Below are positions 8,352 to 17,440 of a stretch of 64,000 bases of DNA, piece by piece. Origin of the DNA: Thermomonospora echinospora (lineage in GTDB: Bacteria > Actinomycetota > Actinomycetes > Streptosporangiales > Streptosporangiaceae). Every line of letters begins with the position of its first letter. Position 1 is the first letter of the stretch. Under the pieces are notes generated by a model. The model worked only from the letters and a program-made list of their open reading frames with translations, searched no databases and was not told the origin of the DNA. Made by a program: the position numbers and the translations under genes. The stretch lies in contig NZ_FNVO01000001.1 in the NCBI RefSeq assembly GCF_900108175.1, positions 523,499-587,498 of the forward strand, in the 5' to 3' direction.

Positions 8352-11300
8352 ATGACCGACCAGCCCCCCGTGCTCCAGGTGCCCGACGCCGCCGTGATCC
8401 GGGACGAGCTGACCGAGCTCGTCTGCAACGACCTGCACGGCCCGGCGGCGGGGGAGCATGAGGAGTTCGGCGAGCGGCCGACCGACCGCTATCTGCTGGG
8501 CCGGCTGGCGCCGAACGGGGCGGTGGTCGACCCCGGGCAGGGCGATCGGCTGAGCGATGTCGAGCCCGACGCCGAGTCCGGCGACGGAGACCAGGACACT
8601 CCCAACGTCCCGAGCATGTTCCCCTCGGCCTACGGCTTCACCGCCTACGTGGACGGCGAGACCGATCGACTGGTGGTGAAGGCGTCGTGGGCCCGCTACG
8701 TCCGTGCGCACTCCTCCGAGGAGGAGCACGCCGGGCAGATGGTGTGGCGGCGTGAGCCGCTGTCCGGCGTCGTCACCGTTCCCCTCCGGCCGGGGGAGGT
8801 GCAGGCGCAGAGCGTCACCGACGAGCAGCCCGAGATCGTGGTCCGCGGCCGGATCCGCGAGTACGAGGGCCACTGGCTGGTCACGCTGTTCCTGGTCAAC
8901 TCCCAGCGGGGCGAGGACGGGGACAACGCCAAATGGATCTTCCAGGCGCGGATGTCGGCGAGCGCTCCCGACCGCTCCCCGGCCTTCCTCCGGCGGCCGG
9001 TGCAGCCCGCCGGCGGCGACCAGGCCGACCAGGCCGAGCAGCGGCGGCTGGCCATGGCCTACCGGTTCCACCCGGAGTTCGCCACCGGGCTCGGCGTCGC
9101 GGTGCACGTCGAGCCGTCCGCCGGCGACCGGATGCGCGCCGTCGAGATCGCCACCGCCGCCGTTCCCGTCCACGAGATCCCGGCCACCGACGTCCCCGGC
9201 GCGGACACCGACCCCGACCTGCCAGAGCTCGCCGACCTGGTGCTCGACATGAAGCGGCTGGCGGAGATGAACGCCGAGGAGTTGCAGGCCGCCCTGTCGC
9301 CGCTGGTGGACGGATACCGGGCCTGGCTGTCCCGGATGACGGCCTCACTCGACGACCCGGACGTCCGCCTCGCGGATTACCGGAATGAGGCACGGCGCAA
9401 CCTGAGGGACGCCGAGCGCGCCGCAGACCGCATCGAGGCGGGCATCCGGCTGCTGGCCGAAGACACCGACGCCCGGCGGGCGTTCGCGTTCGCCAACGCG
9501 GCCATGCACCTGCAGCGCATCCACTCCATCGCCGCGGCCTCCCGGCGCGGGCGGTCCCAGCGGTCCCTGGACGAGACGCTGCGCGAGGCCGACATCGTCG
9601 TCAACCGGAGCTGGCGGCCGTTCCAGCTCGCCTTCCTGCTGCTCAACCTGCCGGCGCTCACCGACCCGGCCCACCCCGAACGCAGTGCTCGCGGCACCTC
9701 CGTCGCGGACCTGCTGTGGTTCCCCACCGGTGGCGGCAAGACCGAGGCGTATCTGGGCCTGACCGCCTTCACTCTCGCCATCCGCCGGCTGCGACCCGAC
9801 CTGGGCGGCTACGACGCGATGAACGGGGTGGCGGTGCTGATGCGCTACACCCTGCGGCTGCTGACCATCCAGCAGTTCCAGCGCGCCGCCGCCCTGATCT
9901 GCGCCTGCGAGAAGCTGCGCCGCCAGGACGAGGGACGCTGGGGCGATGTGCCGTTCCGGCTCGGCCTGTGGGTCGGCGGCCGCGTCACGCCCAACCGCAC
10001 CGGCGACGCCGAGGAGTGGATCAAGGACCTGCGCCGCACGACCGGCCGCCCCCGACAGGTCACCGGCTCTCCGCACCAGCTCACCTCGTGCCCATGGTGC
10101 GGTACCCCGATCGAACCCGGCCGCGACATCGAGGTGGACTCCACCCGCCGGCGCACGCTGATCCGGTGCTCGGACTTCGAATGCGACTTCCACGCCTTCA
10201 CCGCGGACGGCGACGGACTGCCGGTCCTCGTCGTCGACGAGGAGATCTACCGGCTCGGCCCCGCCTTCGTGATCGCCACCGTCGACAAGTTCGCCCAGAT
10301 GCCGTGGCTCGGCGACACCCAGACGCTGTTCGGTCGATCGCGCCTGCGGTGTGAACGGCACGGCTTCATCACGCCCGACCTGGCCCAGATCTGCTGCGAA
10401 GGCCGTGCCTCCCACCAGGCCCGCGGCTCGCTGCCGGCCGCCCGGCACGTGCGGGCGGACCCGGTACGGCCGCCCGACCTGATCATCCAGGACGAGCTGC
10501 ATCTGATCTCCGGGCCGCTCGGGTCGCTGGTCGGTCTGTACGAGACGGCCGTGGATCGCCTGTGCACCTGGGAGCTGCCCGGAGGCCCGACCGTGCGGCC
10601 CAAGGTCATCGCCTCGACCGCGACGGTGCGGCGGGCCGCCCGGCAGCTCGGCGCGCTCTTCGACCGGGCCCGCACCGAGGTCTTCCCGCCGCCCGGGTTG
10701 AACGCCGAGGACAACTTCTTCGCGCGCCAGCGGCCCGTCGAGGCCCGTCCGGGACGGCGGTACATCGGCATCTGCGCGCACGGCGTCCGGATCCGGTCGA
10801 CGCTCATCCGGGTCTATGTGGCGGTGCTCGGCGCCGCCCAGCTCCTGCACGAGAAGTACGGGCGCAATCCGGTCACCGACCCGTACATGACGCTGGTCGG
10901 CTATTTCAACAGCCTTCGTGACCTGGGCGGCATGCGCCGGCTGGTGGAGGACGACGTGTCCACCCGCCTGGCCCGTGCGGACCAGCGGGGACTGGCCCGC
11001 CGCTACGAGCCCACGTTGCGCGAGCTCACCTCCCGCCTGTCGTCCGGCGACATCCCGCAGGTGCTGGCCGAGCTGGAGCTGCGTTTCGGCCCGCGGGCGG
11101 CCAACGGAGAACGGCGGCCGATCGACGTGCTGCTGGCCACCAACATGATCGCGGTCGGCGTCGACGTGTCCCGGCTCGGTGTCATGGTGGTCGCCAACCA
11201 GCCCAAGTCCACCGCCGAGTACATCCAGGCCACCAGCCGCGTCGGCCGCTCGCACCCGGGACTGGTGTTCACCGTCTACAACTGGGCGAGGCCCCGGGAC

Positions 11301-11837
11301 TTGTCGCACTACGAGACGTTCGAGCATTTCCACGCCACCGTCTATCGGCATGTGGAGGCACTGTCGGTCACTCCGTTCGCCTACCGCGCCGTCGACAGGG
11401 GACTGACGGGCGTGCTGGTCGCCCTCGTACGCGGCCTGAACCCGGAGTTCAACCCCAACCTGGCCGCAGGCCGCTTCGGCCGGGAGAGCCAGCTCGCCGA
11501 CCATGTCGTCAACGTGATCCGGCGACGTGCCCGCGACGTGCTGGGCAACGCACGCGACGCCGTCGACGTCGAGCACGAACTCGACGTGCGCCTGGACCAT
11601 TGGGCGCGCGAACGCACCATCCCCGATCGGCGGCTGGGATATCGCAGACCCTGGCGGTCCGACGACGTGGCCGGGCTGCTCCAGCAGCCGGACGGCGGCC
11701 CTTGGACCAAGACCACCTGCCCGACCTCGCTGCGGGATGTGGAGCCGGGGGTGCGGCTGCTGTTGCTCGACGAGTACGACCTGGGCAGCGGTGAGGCTCC
11801 GACCTTTCAGCGTGTGGAGTCGGAGGAGGAGGCGTGA
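8352..11837 (+). CDS. drmA: DISARM helicase DrmA
   Basis: A 1161-residue SF2-type helicase. Walker A is PTGGGKT (residues 458-464), motif II is DELH (714-717), motif III-like STATVRR is near 755, and the C-terminal RecA lobe has AVGVDVSRLG (from 934) and QATSRVGR (about 959-966). A CPWCG...C zinc-binding insert lies near 585-620. This architecture matches DrmA of DISARM, which with DrmB blocks incoming phage DNA. The ATG at 8352 was chosen because the 24 residues before it look non-coding; GTG-type starts further upstream at 8280 and an ATG at 8322 would extend it. Its stop overlaps the GTG of drmB, the first of two tight couplings. Confidence 0.9.
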   Translation: MTDQPPVLQVPDAAVIRDELTELVCNDLHGPAAGEHEEFGERPTDRYLLGRLAPNGAVVDPGQGDRLSDVEPDAESGDGDQDTPNVPSMFPSAYGFTAYVDGETDRLVVKASWARYVRAHSSEEEHAGQMVWRREPLSGVVTVPLRPGEVQAQSVTDEQPEIVVRGRIREYEGHWLVTLFLVNSQRGEDGDNAKWIFQARMSASAPDRSPAFLRRPVQPAGGDQADQAEQRRLAMAYRFHPEFATGLGVAVHVEPSAGDRMRAVEIATAAVPVHEIPATDVPGADTDPDLPELADLVLDMKRLAEMNAEELQAALSPLVDGYRAWLSRMTASLDDPDVRLADYRNEARRNLRDAERAADRIEAGIRLLAEDTDARRAFAFANAAMHLQRIHSIAAASRRGRSQRSLDETLREADIVVNRSWRPFQLAFLLLNLPALTDPAHPERSARGTSVADLLWFPTGGGKTEAYLGLTAFTLAIRRLRPDLGGYDAMNGVAVLMRYTLRLLTIQQFQRAAALICACEKLRRQDEGRWGDVPFRLGLWVGGRVTPNRTGDAEEWIKDLRRTTGRPRQVTGSPHQLTSCPWCGTPIEPGRDIEVDSTRRRTLIRCSDFECDFHAFTADGDGLPVLVVDEEIYRLGPAFVIATVDKFAQMPWLGDTQTLFGRSRLRCERHGFITPDLAQICCEGRASHQARGSLPAARHVRADPVRPPDLIIQDELHLISGPLGSLVGLYETAVDRLCTWELPGGPTVRPKVIASTATVRRAARQLGALFDRARTEVFPPPGLNAEDNFFARQRPVEARPGRRYIGICAHGVRIRSTLIRVYVAVLGAAQLLHEKYGRNPVTDPYMTLVGYFNSLRDLGGMRRLVEDDVSTRLARADQRGLARRYEPTLRELTSRLSSGDIPQVLAELELRFGPRAANGERRPIDVLLATNMIAVGVDVSRLGVMVVANQPKSTAEYIQATSRVGRSHPGLVFTVYNWARPRDLSHYETFEHFHATVYRHVEALSVTPFAYRAVDRGLTGVLVALVRGLNPEFNPNLAAGRFGRESQLADHVVNVIRRRARDVLGNARDAVDVEHELDVRLDHWARERTIPDRRLGYRRPWRSDDVAGLLQQPDGGPWTKTTCPTSLRDVEPGVRLLLLDEYDLGSGEAPTFQRVESEEEA

Positions 11838-13663
11838 CGATCCGCGTCGGCGAATTGCGGCCCAACCAGTTGCTGCACACCTACGGTGTGGGCGCGGTGG
11901 CCGACCTGCCCAACCTCTCGGTGATCTTGATGGGGTTGGACTTCTGGGATCTCGCTCAGGCCCGCATCCTGACCGAGGACCGGTTGCTGGCCGCCGTCCG
12001 TCGTAAGCTGGGCCCGCAGGTGGAGACGCTGCGCACCCCGCCCTACACCCCCGAGGAGGGCAACGACGTCTTCGGCGACTGGACCAGAGTCGGGGTGCCG
12101 GTGGCCGCATTCCCCCGTTACCTGCGCTGCACCGACGGCCGGTGCAACCGGCTGGCCTCCATCGACTCCCGGCTCTTCGATCTGGTGCCGTCCGCCTACT
12201 CGCCCGACAAGGTGCGTTACGTGCACGGCTGCCGTGGCAACGGTAACCGTCGCCCCTTGGCCGTTCCGGCCCGCTTCGTCCTCGCCTGCACGACGGACGG
12301 CCACCTGGACGACTTCCCGTGGTCGTACTACGTGCACCGCGGGCACGTGCCGGAAGGCGGAGACCACACTCTTCAGCTGGTCGAACGCGGCACCAGCGGC
12401 GAGGCGGCCAACGTCTTCGTGGTCTGCTCCTGTGATGTCAGCCGTCCGATGGCGGAGGCGATCGGGCAGGCGGGAGAGCGGAACCTGCCCGCCTGCCGGG
12501 GCCGCCATCCGCACCTGGGCACCTTCGAGACATGCGGACAGCCGACCAGGACCCTCGCGCTGGGCGCGACGAACGGCTGGTTCGCCATGCAGATGCGCGT
12601 TTTCAGCCTGCCCAAGGCCGACGACGAGCTGGACCAACTGGTCGCCGATCACTGGGACGCCCTCGGACTGCTGGCGGCGTTGGACGAGCACACCGCCAAG
12701 TCGTTCATGCCCACCCAACGGTGCTGGCCCGAACTGGCGGTCTATGGCGCCGACGCGGTCTGGGCGGCCATCCAGCGCCACACCTCACGGGATGACGACT
12801 CTGCGGATGACGAGGACGAGCTCGACCTGGCAAGCCCGGAATGGGCGGCCTTCATCAAGGACGATGACGTCGAGCTGCCAGACTTCACCACCAAGCGCGT
12901 GCGGACCCCGCAGCGCGAACGCTCCTGGCTGCAGCACGTCACCTTGGTGCCCAGGCTCCGTGAGGTTTCGGCGCTCTACGGGTTCACCCGCATTGACGCC
13001 CCCGAGTGGGACGTGGTCCGTACCGATGACCGCCGCCGCGCCCGGCTCTCACGTGAGGATCCGACCTGGGTGCCGTGCGCCGAGATGCGGGGCGAGGGCA
13101 TCTTCCTGCGCTTCAAGGAGGAACGCGTCGCCGAATGGGAGCGGCTTCCCGAAGTCCGCGAACGCGAGAAGATCCTCCGCGAAGGCCACGAGAGATGGCG
13201 GGCGGCCCGACGGCTGGAACCCGGCGGCTGGCCGGGTATCCGCTACCTCATGCTGCACACGTTCGCCCACGTGCTGATCCGCGAGTTCGCCTTGGAGAGC
13301 GGCTACAACGCCACCGGCATCTCCGAACGCGTCTACGCCCGCGGTGGCGAGAACCCGATGGCCGGTGTACTCCTCTACACCGCGGCCCCGGACAGCGAGG
13401 GCACCTTGGGGGGCCTGGTCTCTCTCGGCCACCCCGACCGCTTGGGCCCGCTGATCCGGCAGGCCTTCGACGCGACCCGGCTGTGCAGCTCCGACCCGCT
13501 GTGCTCCGAGCACGACCCGCGCGACCACGAACGCCTGTACGGAGCGGCCTGCCACGCCTGCCTGTTCGCCGCCGAGACCTCCTGCGAACGCGGCAACCAC
13601 TACCTCGACCGGGCCCTGGTCGTGGAAACCCTGATCGGTGGCGAGTACGGCTTCTTCACGTGA
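11834..13663 (+). CDS. drmB: DISARM protein DrmB (DUF1998)
   Basis: A 609-residue protein with the typical DrmB opening VGELRPNQLLHTYGVGAVAD and a C-terminal DUF1998 region from about residue 460 (LMLHTFAHVLIREFALESGY). The end has a cysteine-rich cluster at about 552-596 (LCSSDPLCSEHDP, CHACLFAAETSCERGNHYLD), expected to bind zinc. DrmB forms a complex with DrmA that senses DNA in known DISARM systems. Translation starts at a GTG overlapping the drmA stop, and its own stop overlaps the drmC start, so the three form one translational unit. Confidence 0.92.
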   Translation: MTIRVGELRPNQLLHTYGVGAVADLPNLSVILMGLDFWDLAQARILTEDRLLAAVRRKLGPQVETLRTPPYTPEEGNDVFGDWTRVGVPVAAFPRYLRCTDGRCNRLASIDSRLFDLVPSAYSPDKVRYVHGCRGNGNRRPLAVPARFVLACTTDGHLDDFPWSYYVHRGHVPEGGDHTLQLVERGTSGEAANVFVVCSCDVSRPMAEAIGQAGERNLPACRGRHPHLGTFETCGQPTRTLALGATNGWFAMQMRVFSLPKADDELDQLVADHWDALGLLAALDEHTAKSFMPTQRCWPELAVYGADAVWAAIQRHTSRDDDSADDEDELDLASPEWAAFIKDDDVELPDFTTKRVRTPQRERSWLQHVTLVPRLREVSALYGFTRIDAPEWDVVRTDDRRRARLSREDPTWVPCAEMRGEGIFLRFKEERVAEWERLPEVREREKILREGHERWRAARRLEPGGWPGIRYLMLHTFAHVLIREFALESGYNATGISERVYARGGENPMAGVLLYTAAPDSEGTLGGLVSLGHPDRLGPLIRQAFDATRLCSSDPLCSEHDPRDHERLYGAACHACLFAAETSCERGNHYLDRALVVETLIGGEYGFFT

Positions 13664-14454
13664 GCGATACCCTCCCCTCGACGATCGCGGCCATCGCCGA
13701 AGAACTTCCCTCCACCCACCTGGCGGCCTGGTGCCGAGTCCTGCGCACAGCCCCCGGCCCCACCCCCTCGGTGGAGGCCGAGCTCCTGGAAGCCCGTCCC
13801 GGCTATGCCATGGCCGGGACGGCCCGCCGCCTGGTCGACGCCTGGCGGCGGGCCGGAGCGACCGGAGACGCGATCGCCCTTGCCCTGGAAGCCGCCGCCG
13901 TGGTCGGCAGGGACCGTGCCGCGCACGCGAGCACCATCGCCGTCAGCGGTCCTACCAGTGACGCGGTTCCGGTACGGCTCACCAGCCAGGTCGCCCTCGA
14001 AGTCATCCGCGACGCCGGCGATCGCCTGCTGGTCGTCAGCTTCGCCGCCCACGGCGTCGCCGCGATCATCACCGAACTGACCCTGGCCGCCGACCGCGGC
14101 GTCCACGTCGACCTTGTCCTGGAGACCTCGGTCGCCGCAGGCGGCACACTCGCCGGCCCCGACGCGGCCCGTGTCTTCCGATCCCTCGCTGACCACGACC
14201 GCGTCCGCTTCTGGTATTGGCCGCAAGAGCGCCGCCCGGTCACCGGTCGCTCCCGCGCCGCCCTCCATGCCAAGCTCATCGCCGCGGACGAGCACACCGC
14301 CCTCCTGGGCAGCGCGAATCTCACCGACCGAGCCTTGGACGGCAACCTGGAAATCGGCGTCGTCCTCCGCGAACCGGCGGCCGTCCGCAGCATCGTCCGT
14401 CACTTCCGAGCCCTCATGCGCCCCGGCACTGGCCCCCTCGCACCGTTCCCATAA
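13660..14454 (+). CDS. drmC: DISARM protein DrmC (phospholipase D-like nuclease)
   Basis: A 264-residue single-domain PLD-family protein starting at a GTG overlapping the drmB stop. The HKD signature is intact: LHAKLIAADEHTALLGSANL, with His203, Lys205 and Asp210. One HKD motif implies dimerisation to make an active site, as in Nuc-type nucleases. The N-terminal 110 residues are helical (PSTHLAAWCRVLRT, PGYAMAGTARRLVDAWRR) and typical for DrmC. In described DISARM systems drmC is often dispensable. No methyltransferase, drmD or drmE follows; instead the next genes are unrelated lipoproteins. Confidence 0.92.
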   Translation: MSDTLPSTIAAIAEELPSTHLAAWCRVLRTAPGPTPSVEAELLEARPGYAMAGTARRLVDAWRRAGATGDAIALALEAAAVVGRDRAAHASTIAVSGPTSDAVPVRLTSQVALEVIRDAGDRLLVVSFAAHGVAAIITELTLAADRGVHVDLVLETSVAAGGTLAGPDAARVFRSLADHDRVRFWYWPQERRPVTGRSRAALHAKLIAADEHTALLGSANLTDRALDGNLEIGVVLREPAAVRSIVRHFRALMRPGTGPLAPFP

Positions 14455-14754
14455 CCGCGGATCGCCGACCTGCCTTGAGGCGTGTCACCCACGGCTTGGG
14501 CCGTGCCGGCGCCCAGCCCTCGGACGACGCTTTGCGCTGGCGGCCACCGGGAGACCCCGCCGTTGTGTGCGGGCGGCTCGGCACCTGGGTGATGTAACGA
14601 CCGAAGCAGCCCTGTCGTTGACATTCGGACGTGAGGAGATTTTCGCGAATGGTGACCGTAATCATTCGTCCGGCCAGTGGTTCTAAGGCGCGTGCGGATT
14701 TCGTCCGTCTATCCCTCGTGGTCCCGGAACGAACCTCTGAAGATCGAAGACTTC

Positions 14755-14870
14755 GGCCGCACCGTCACCGCCGTCTTCACGGGGGAGTGGACGGCGTGAA
14801 CTCCGGACACGACGATCTCCCGCAGCGCGTCCACTCCGCTCTCACCGATGCCTTGCGGAGAGGCCGCCGC
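14755..14870 (+). pseudogene. Remnant of ATP-binding gene end and partner start
   Basis: The translation GRTVTAVFTGEWTA followed by a stop at 14797-14799 matches the C-terminus of the ATP-binding protein at 3225-3650 (GRTVTAVFTGERSA). A GTG at 14796 overlapping that stop opens a frame with HDDLPQRVHSALTDALRR, matching the N-terminus of its partner (PAPQIHSALAAALRA). Both the coding content and the overlapping stop/start arrangement are conserved. Upstream ATPase sequence and downstream partner sequence are absent, so this is a decayed paralogous junction directly after the defense island. Confidence 0.75.
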
Positions 14871-14873
14871 CCG

Positions 14874-15113
14874 CTAGGGCGACGAGGAGGGCGTCGGCGG
14901 CGGCGGCGGGAAGTCGCATTCGAGGTCGGAGACGTCCGAGTCCACGGAGTCGCCCTCGGATTCGGTGATGAAGATGTAGGTGCAGACCCGCCCGTGCCGG
15001 TCGATGAAGGTCCTCCTGTCCTCCGTGGCGGTGTTGCCGTTGCCGCATCCGCTGGTCAGCACCCCGACGACGACCAGGGCCGCGACCAGCCCCGCCGTAC
15101 CGCTCGCACGCAC
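14874..15113 (-). CDS. Small lipoprotein, tandem paralog 2
   Basis: A 79-residue predicted lipoprotein: a short basic start, hydrophobic segment and lipobox LTSGC (lipidated Cys23), then a small domain with FIDRHGRVCTYIFITE, DLECDFPP and a proline/serine tail. Two further cysteines (one in each motif) may form a disulfide. It lies 12 bases after its paralog at 15126-15359 and is probably co-transcribed. The family is unknown to me; both are exported and membrane-anchored by lipid. Confidence 0.75.
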   Translation of the reverse strand: MRASGTAGLVAALVVVGVLTSGCGNGNTATEDRRTFIDRHGRVCTYIFITESEGDSVDSDVSDLECDFPPPPPTPSSSP

Positions 15114-15125
15114 CGGTGGCTCCGG

Positions 15126-15359
15126 CTACGGCGTCGGGGACGGCGACGGGGGAACCGACGCGGGGCCCGTCGGCGGGTAGTCGCAGTCGACGTTGCTGAC
15201 GTCCTTGCCGCCGTCGCCTTCCTCGATGGCGACATAGGCGCAGGCCCGCCCGTTCTGGTCGGTGAAGGAGCGTTCCTTGATGCTCTCGGAGCACCCGCCG
15301 ACCAACAGCATCACCACGGGCAGAGCCGCGATCAGCCCTGCCGTCCTGCCCTTGCCCAC
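15126..15359 (-). CDS. Small lipoprotein, tandem paralog 1
   Basis: A 77-residue predicted lipoprotein with lipobox LVGGC and mature motifs FTDQNGRACAYVAIEEGD and NVDCDYPP that align with the neighbour at 14874-15113. The GTG at 15359 was chosen because it gives a 23-residue signal ending at the lipobox Cys exactly as in the paralog and has AGGCGG upstream; starts at 15392 and 15428 would add a long charged leader. First gene of the pair on the minus strand. Function unknown. Confidence 0.72.
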   Translation of the reverse strand: MGKGRTAGLIAALPVVMLLVGGCSESIKERSFTDQNGRACAYVAIEEGDGGKDVSNVDCDYPPTGPASVPPSPSPTP

Positions 15360-15583
15360 CCAGCACCGCCTACCGTGTCGGCCGTTCCGCATCAGGAGAA
15401 CGGTCTCGGAGCGGACCGGTACCGTCAACCCCGGGCCGTGAACTCCGGATGGACGGCAACGGGGCCGAACCTCGCAGCAGCCCGCATGAGACGGGTCGCC
15501 CAGGTCGGCAGGTAGGCCGGTGTGGAGGGATCTTCGGTGATCCGTGCGAAGATCTTGGGATTGCGCACGGTCGGAGGATGAGG

Positions 15584-16141
15584 ATGTTCGCGATCTCCCT
15601 GGGGGACGGGGCCGAGTTGCGGCCGTTGGAGCCCTGGCGGGCCGAGGAGTTCTTCGCTCATGTCGAGCGTGGCCGCGAGTACATCGGCCGGCACATCGGA
15701 TTCGCCGATGCGGCGGCCGACCTCGACTCCGCGCGCGGCCTGCTGCAGTCGTACGCCGACAAGACCGCCGCCGACACCGGCCGGCTCTACGGCATCTGGC
15801 TCGACGGGCTCCTCGTCGGCGGCGTCCTGTTCAGGGTCTTCGACGTGGGCCTGGGCAACTGCGAGGTCGGCTGCTGGCTGGAACCGGCCGCCGCCGGACG
15901 TGGTCTGGTCACCCGCGCGGCACGTGTGATCATCGACTGGGCGGTCCGGGAACGCGGAATCCACCGTGTGGAGTGGATGGTGTCCTCCGACAACACTCCG
16001 AGCATCAATGTGGCCAAGCGGCTCGGCATGAGCCGCGACGGGGTCCTGCGCGAGCACTATCCGCACCGGGGCGTACGGCAGGACATCGAGGTCTGGTCGG
16101 TGCTCGCCCCTGAATGGCTTTCCGCGCACGGCACCCGTTGA
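15584..16141 (+). CDS. GNAT acetyltransferase, RimJ/RimL type
   Basis: A 185-residue acetyltransferase of the family that modifies N-terminal or amino groups of proteins and small molecules. The acetyl-CoA binding segment is CWLEPAAAGRGLVTRAARVI (about residues 100-119), with following VEWMVSSDNTPSINVAKRLG typical of motif B and a C-terminal region ending in EVWSVLAPEW. The ATG at 15584 is chosen because GGAGG lies six bases upstream; ATG at 15578 would abut it. Single gene, divergent from the lipoprotein pair. Substrate unknown. Confidence 0.88.
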   Translation: MFAISLGDGAELRPLEPWRAEEFFAHVERGREYIGRHIGFADAAADLDSARGLLQSYADKTAADTGRLYGIWLDGLLVGGVLFRVFDVGLGNCEVGCWLEPAAAGRGLVTRAARVIIDWAVRERGIHRVEWMVSSDNTPSINVAKRLGMSRDGVLREHYPHRGVRQDIEVWSVLAPEWLSAHGTR

Positions 16142-16257
16142 GGGGACTGGGTCCTGCCAAGGCCCATCCGGAGGCCTCCGCAAAGCTCTGGGTTCAGGTC
16201 ACCGTGGAAGTGCGGGACTTGGCCTGCTGCCACAAAGCCGTCATGCCCTGAGCCCGG

Positions 16258-17394
16258 CTAGCCCGTCGCTGCGGGGATGTGGTCGACGAGCCGGTTTCGG
16301 TGGTGGGTGGGGTCGCCGAAGAGGAGTTGGGAGCTCTTGGCTCGCCGGAAGTACAGGTGGGCGGGGTGCTCCCAGGTGACACCGATGCCGCCGAGGACCT
16401 GGATGGTCTCGGTGGCGACGCGCATGTAGGCGTCGGCGCAGCAGGACTTGGCCAGGGCCGCTGCGGCGGCCAGGTCGGCGTCTAGGTCGGCGCTGCTCTC
16501 GGCGGCGGTCCACATCGCGTGGTGGGCCGTCGCGCGTGCCGACTCCACATCGATGTACATGTCGGCGCAGGCGTGCTTGACCGCCTGGAAGGCGCCGATC
16601 GGGCGGCCGAACTGCACGCGGGTGCGGGCGTGCTCAACGGCCAGTTCCATCATGCGCTGGGCGCCCCCGACCGACTCGGCGGCCAGGGCGATCGAGGCGT
16701 GTTCCAGGGCCCGTGCCAGGATCCGGGGGCCGTCGCCGGCGGTGCCGACAGGATGGGCGGGGGTGCCGGAGAAGTCCAGGCGGGCCAGTCTCCGGGTGGT
16801 GTCGAGGGTGTTCAGGGACGTTCGGGTCAGTCCGGCGGCGTCACCGGCGACGGCGTACAGGCCGGTGCCCTGCTCGTCGGCGGCGGTGACCAGGACCAGG
16901 TCGGCCAGCGCGCCGTCGAGCACCAGGTCCTTCGTCCCGTCCAGCAGCAGGCGCCCGCCCGAGCGCCGTACGGTGACGTCGCTCGCGGGGGCGTTCCAGG
17001 CGCGGCCGGGCTCGGTGAAGGCCAGTGTGGCGACGGTGACCCCGCAGGAGATCCCGGGCAGCAGCTCGCGGGCGGCGCCCGCATCGCTGGAGGCGAGGAT
17101 CGCCTGGGTCGCCAGCACGCAGGTGGCCAGATAGGGGGCGCACAGCAGCGCCCGGCCCATCTCCTCCAGGACGATGCCCGTCTCCAGCGCCCCGCCTCCG
17201 GCGCCGCCGTACTCCTCGGGGACGGCCAGCCCCTGCAGGCCGAGCTGTGTGCCCATCCGGGCCCACACGCCGGGGTCGTAGCCGTTGCCGGACTCCATCA
17301 GCCTGCGCACCTCGGACTCCGGTGAGGTGTCCTCCAGGAAGGAACGGACGGTACGGCGCAACTCCTCGTGCTCGTCGCTGAAGGTGAGGTCCAT
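16258..17394 (-). CDS. Acyl-CoA dehydrogenase, small-subunit (FadE27/29-like) type
   Basis: A 378-residue FAD-dependent acyl-CoA dehydrogenase. The N-terminal helical domain starts LTFSDEHEELRRTVRSFLED, the middle has a degenerate TEPG beta-domain motif (LAFTEPGRAW), and the C-terminal domain contains RVQFGRPIGAFQAVKHACAD and LGGIGVTWEHPAHLYFRRAK. The last motif, with its Glu, is typical of the active-site-bearing partner in heteromeric ChsE-type dehydrogenases used for steroid side chains. No large-subunit partner is adjacent; the closest large-type gene is at 41702. It lies 46 bases after the solute-binding gene on the same strand. ATG 17394 chosen over an upstream TTG. Confidence 0.88.
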   Translation of the reverse strand: MDLTFSDEHEELRRTVRSFLEDTSPESEVRRLMESGNGYDPGVWARMGTQLGLQGLAVPEEYGGAGGGALETGIVLEEMGRALLCAPYLATCVLATQAILASSDAGAARELLPGISCGVTVATLAFTEPGRAWNAPASDVTVRRSGGRLLLDGTKDLVLDGALADLVLVTAADEQGTGLYAVAGDAAGLTRTSLNTLDTTRRLARLDFSGTPAHPVGTAGDGPRILARALEHASIALAAESVGGAQRMMELAVEHARTRVQFGRPIGAFQAVKHACADMYIDVESARATAHHAMWTAAESSADLDADLAAAAALAKSCCADAYMRVATETIQVLGGIGVTWEHPAHLYFRRAKSSQLLFGDPTHHRNRLVDHIPAATG

Positions 17395-17440
17395 GGCGTC
17401 TCCGGCTGGTCGGTCGGCGGTCAAGGGGCCGCGGCCCGGT

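Noticed and set aside
9345-12110. 921-codon open frame on the minus strand across drmA and drmB
   Set aside because: Antisense to the helicase motifs; composition is that of a stop-poor shadow frame in GC-rich DNA.
14631-14754. Short frame with MVTVIIRPASGSKARADFVR after drmC
   Set aside because: It continues only as antisense to the lipoproteins and has no convincing ribosome site; a TTGACA at 14618 alone is not enough.
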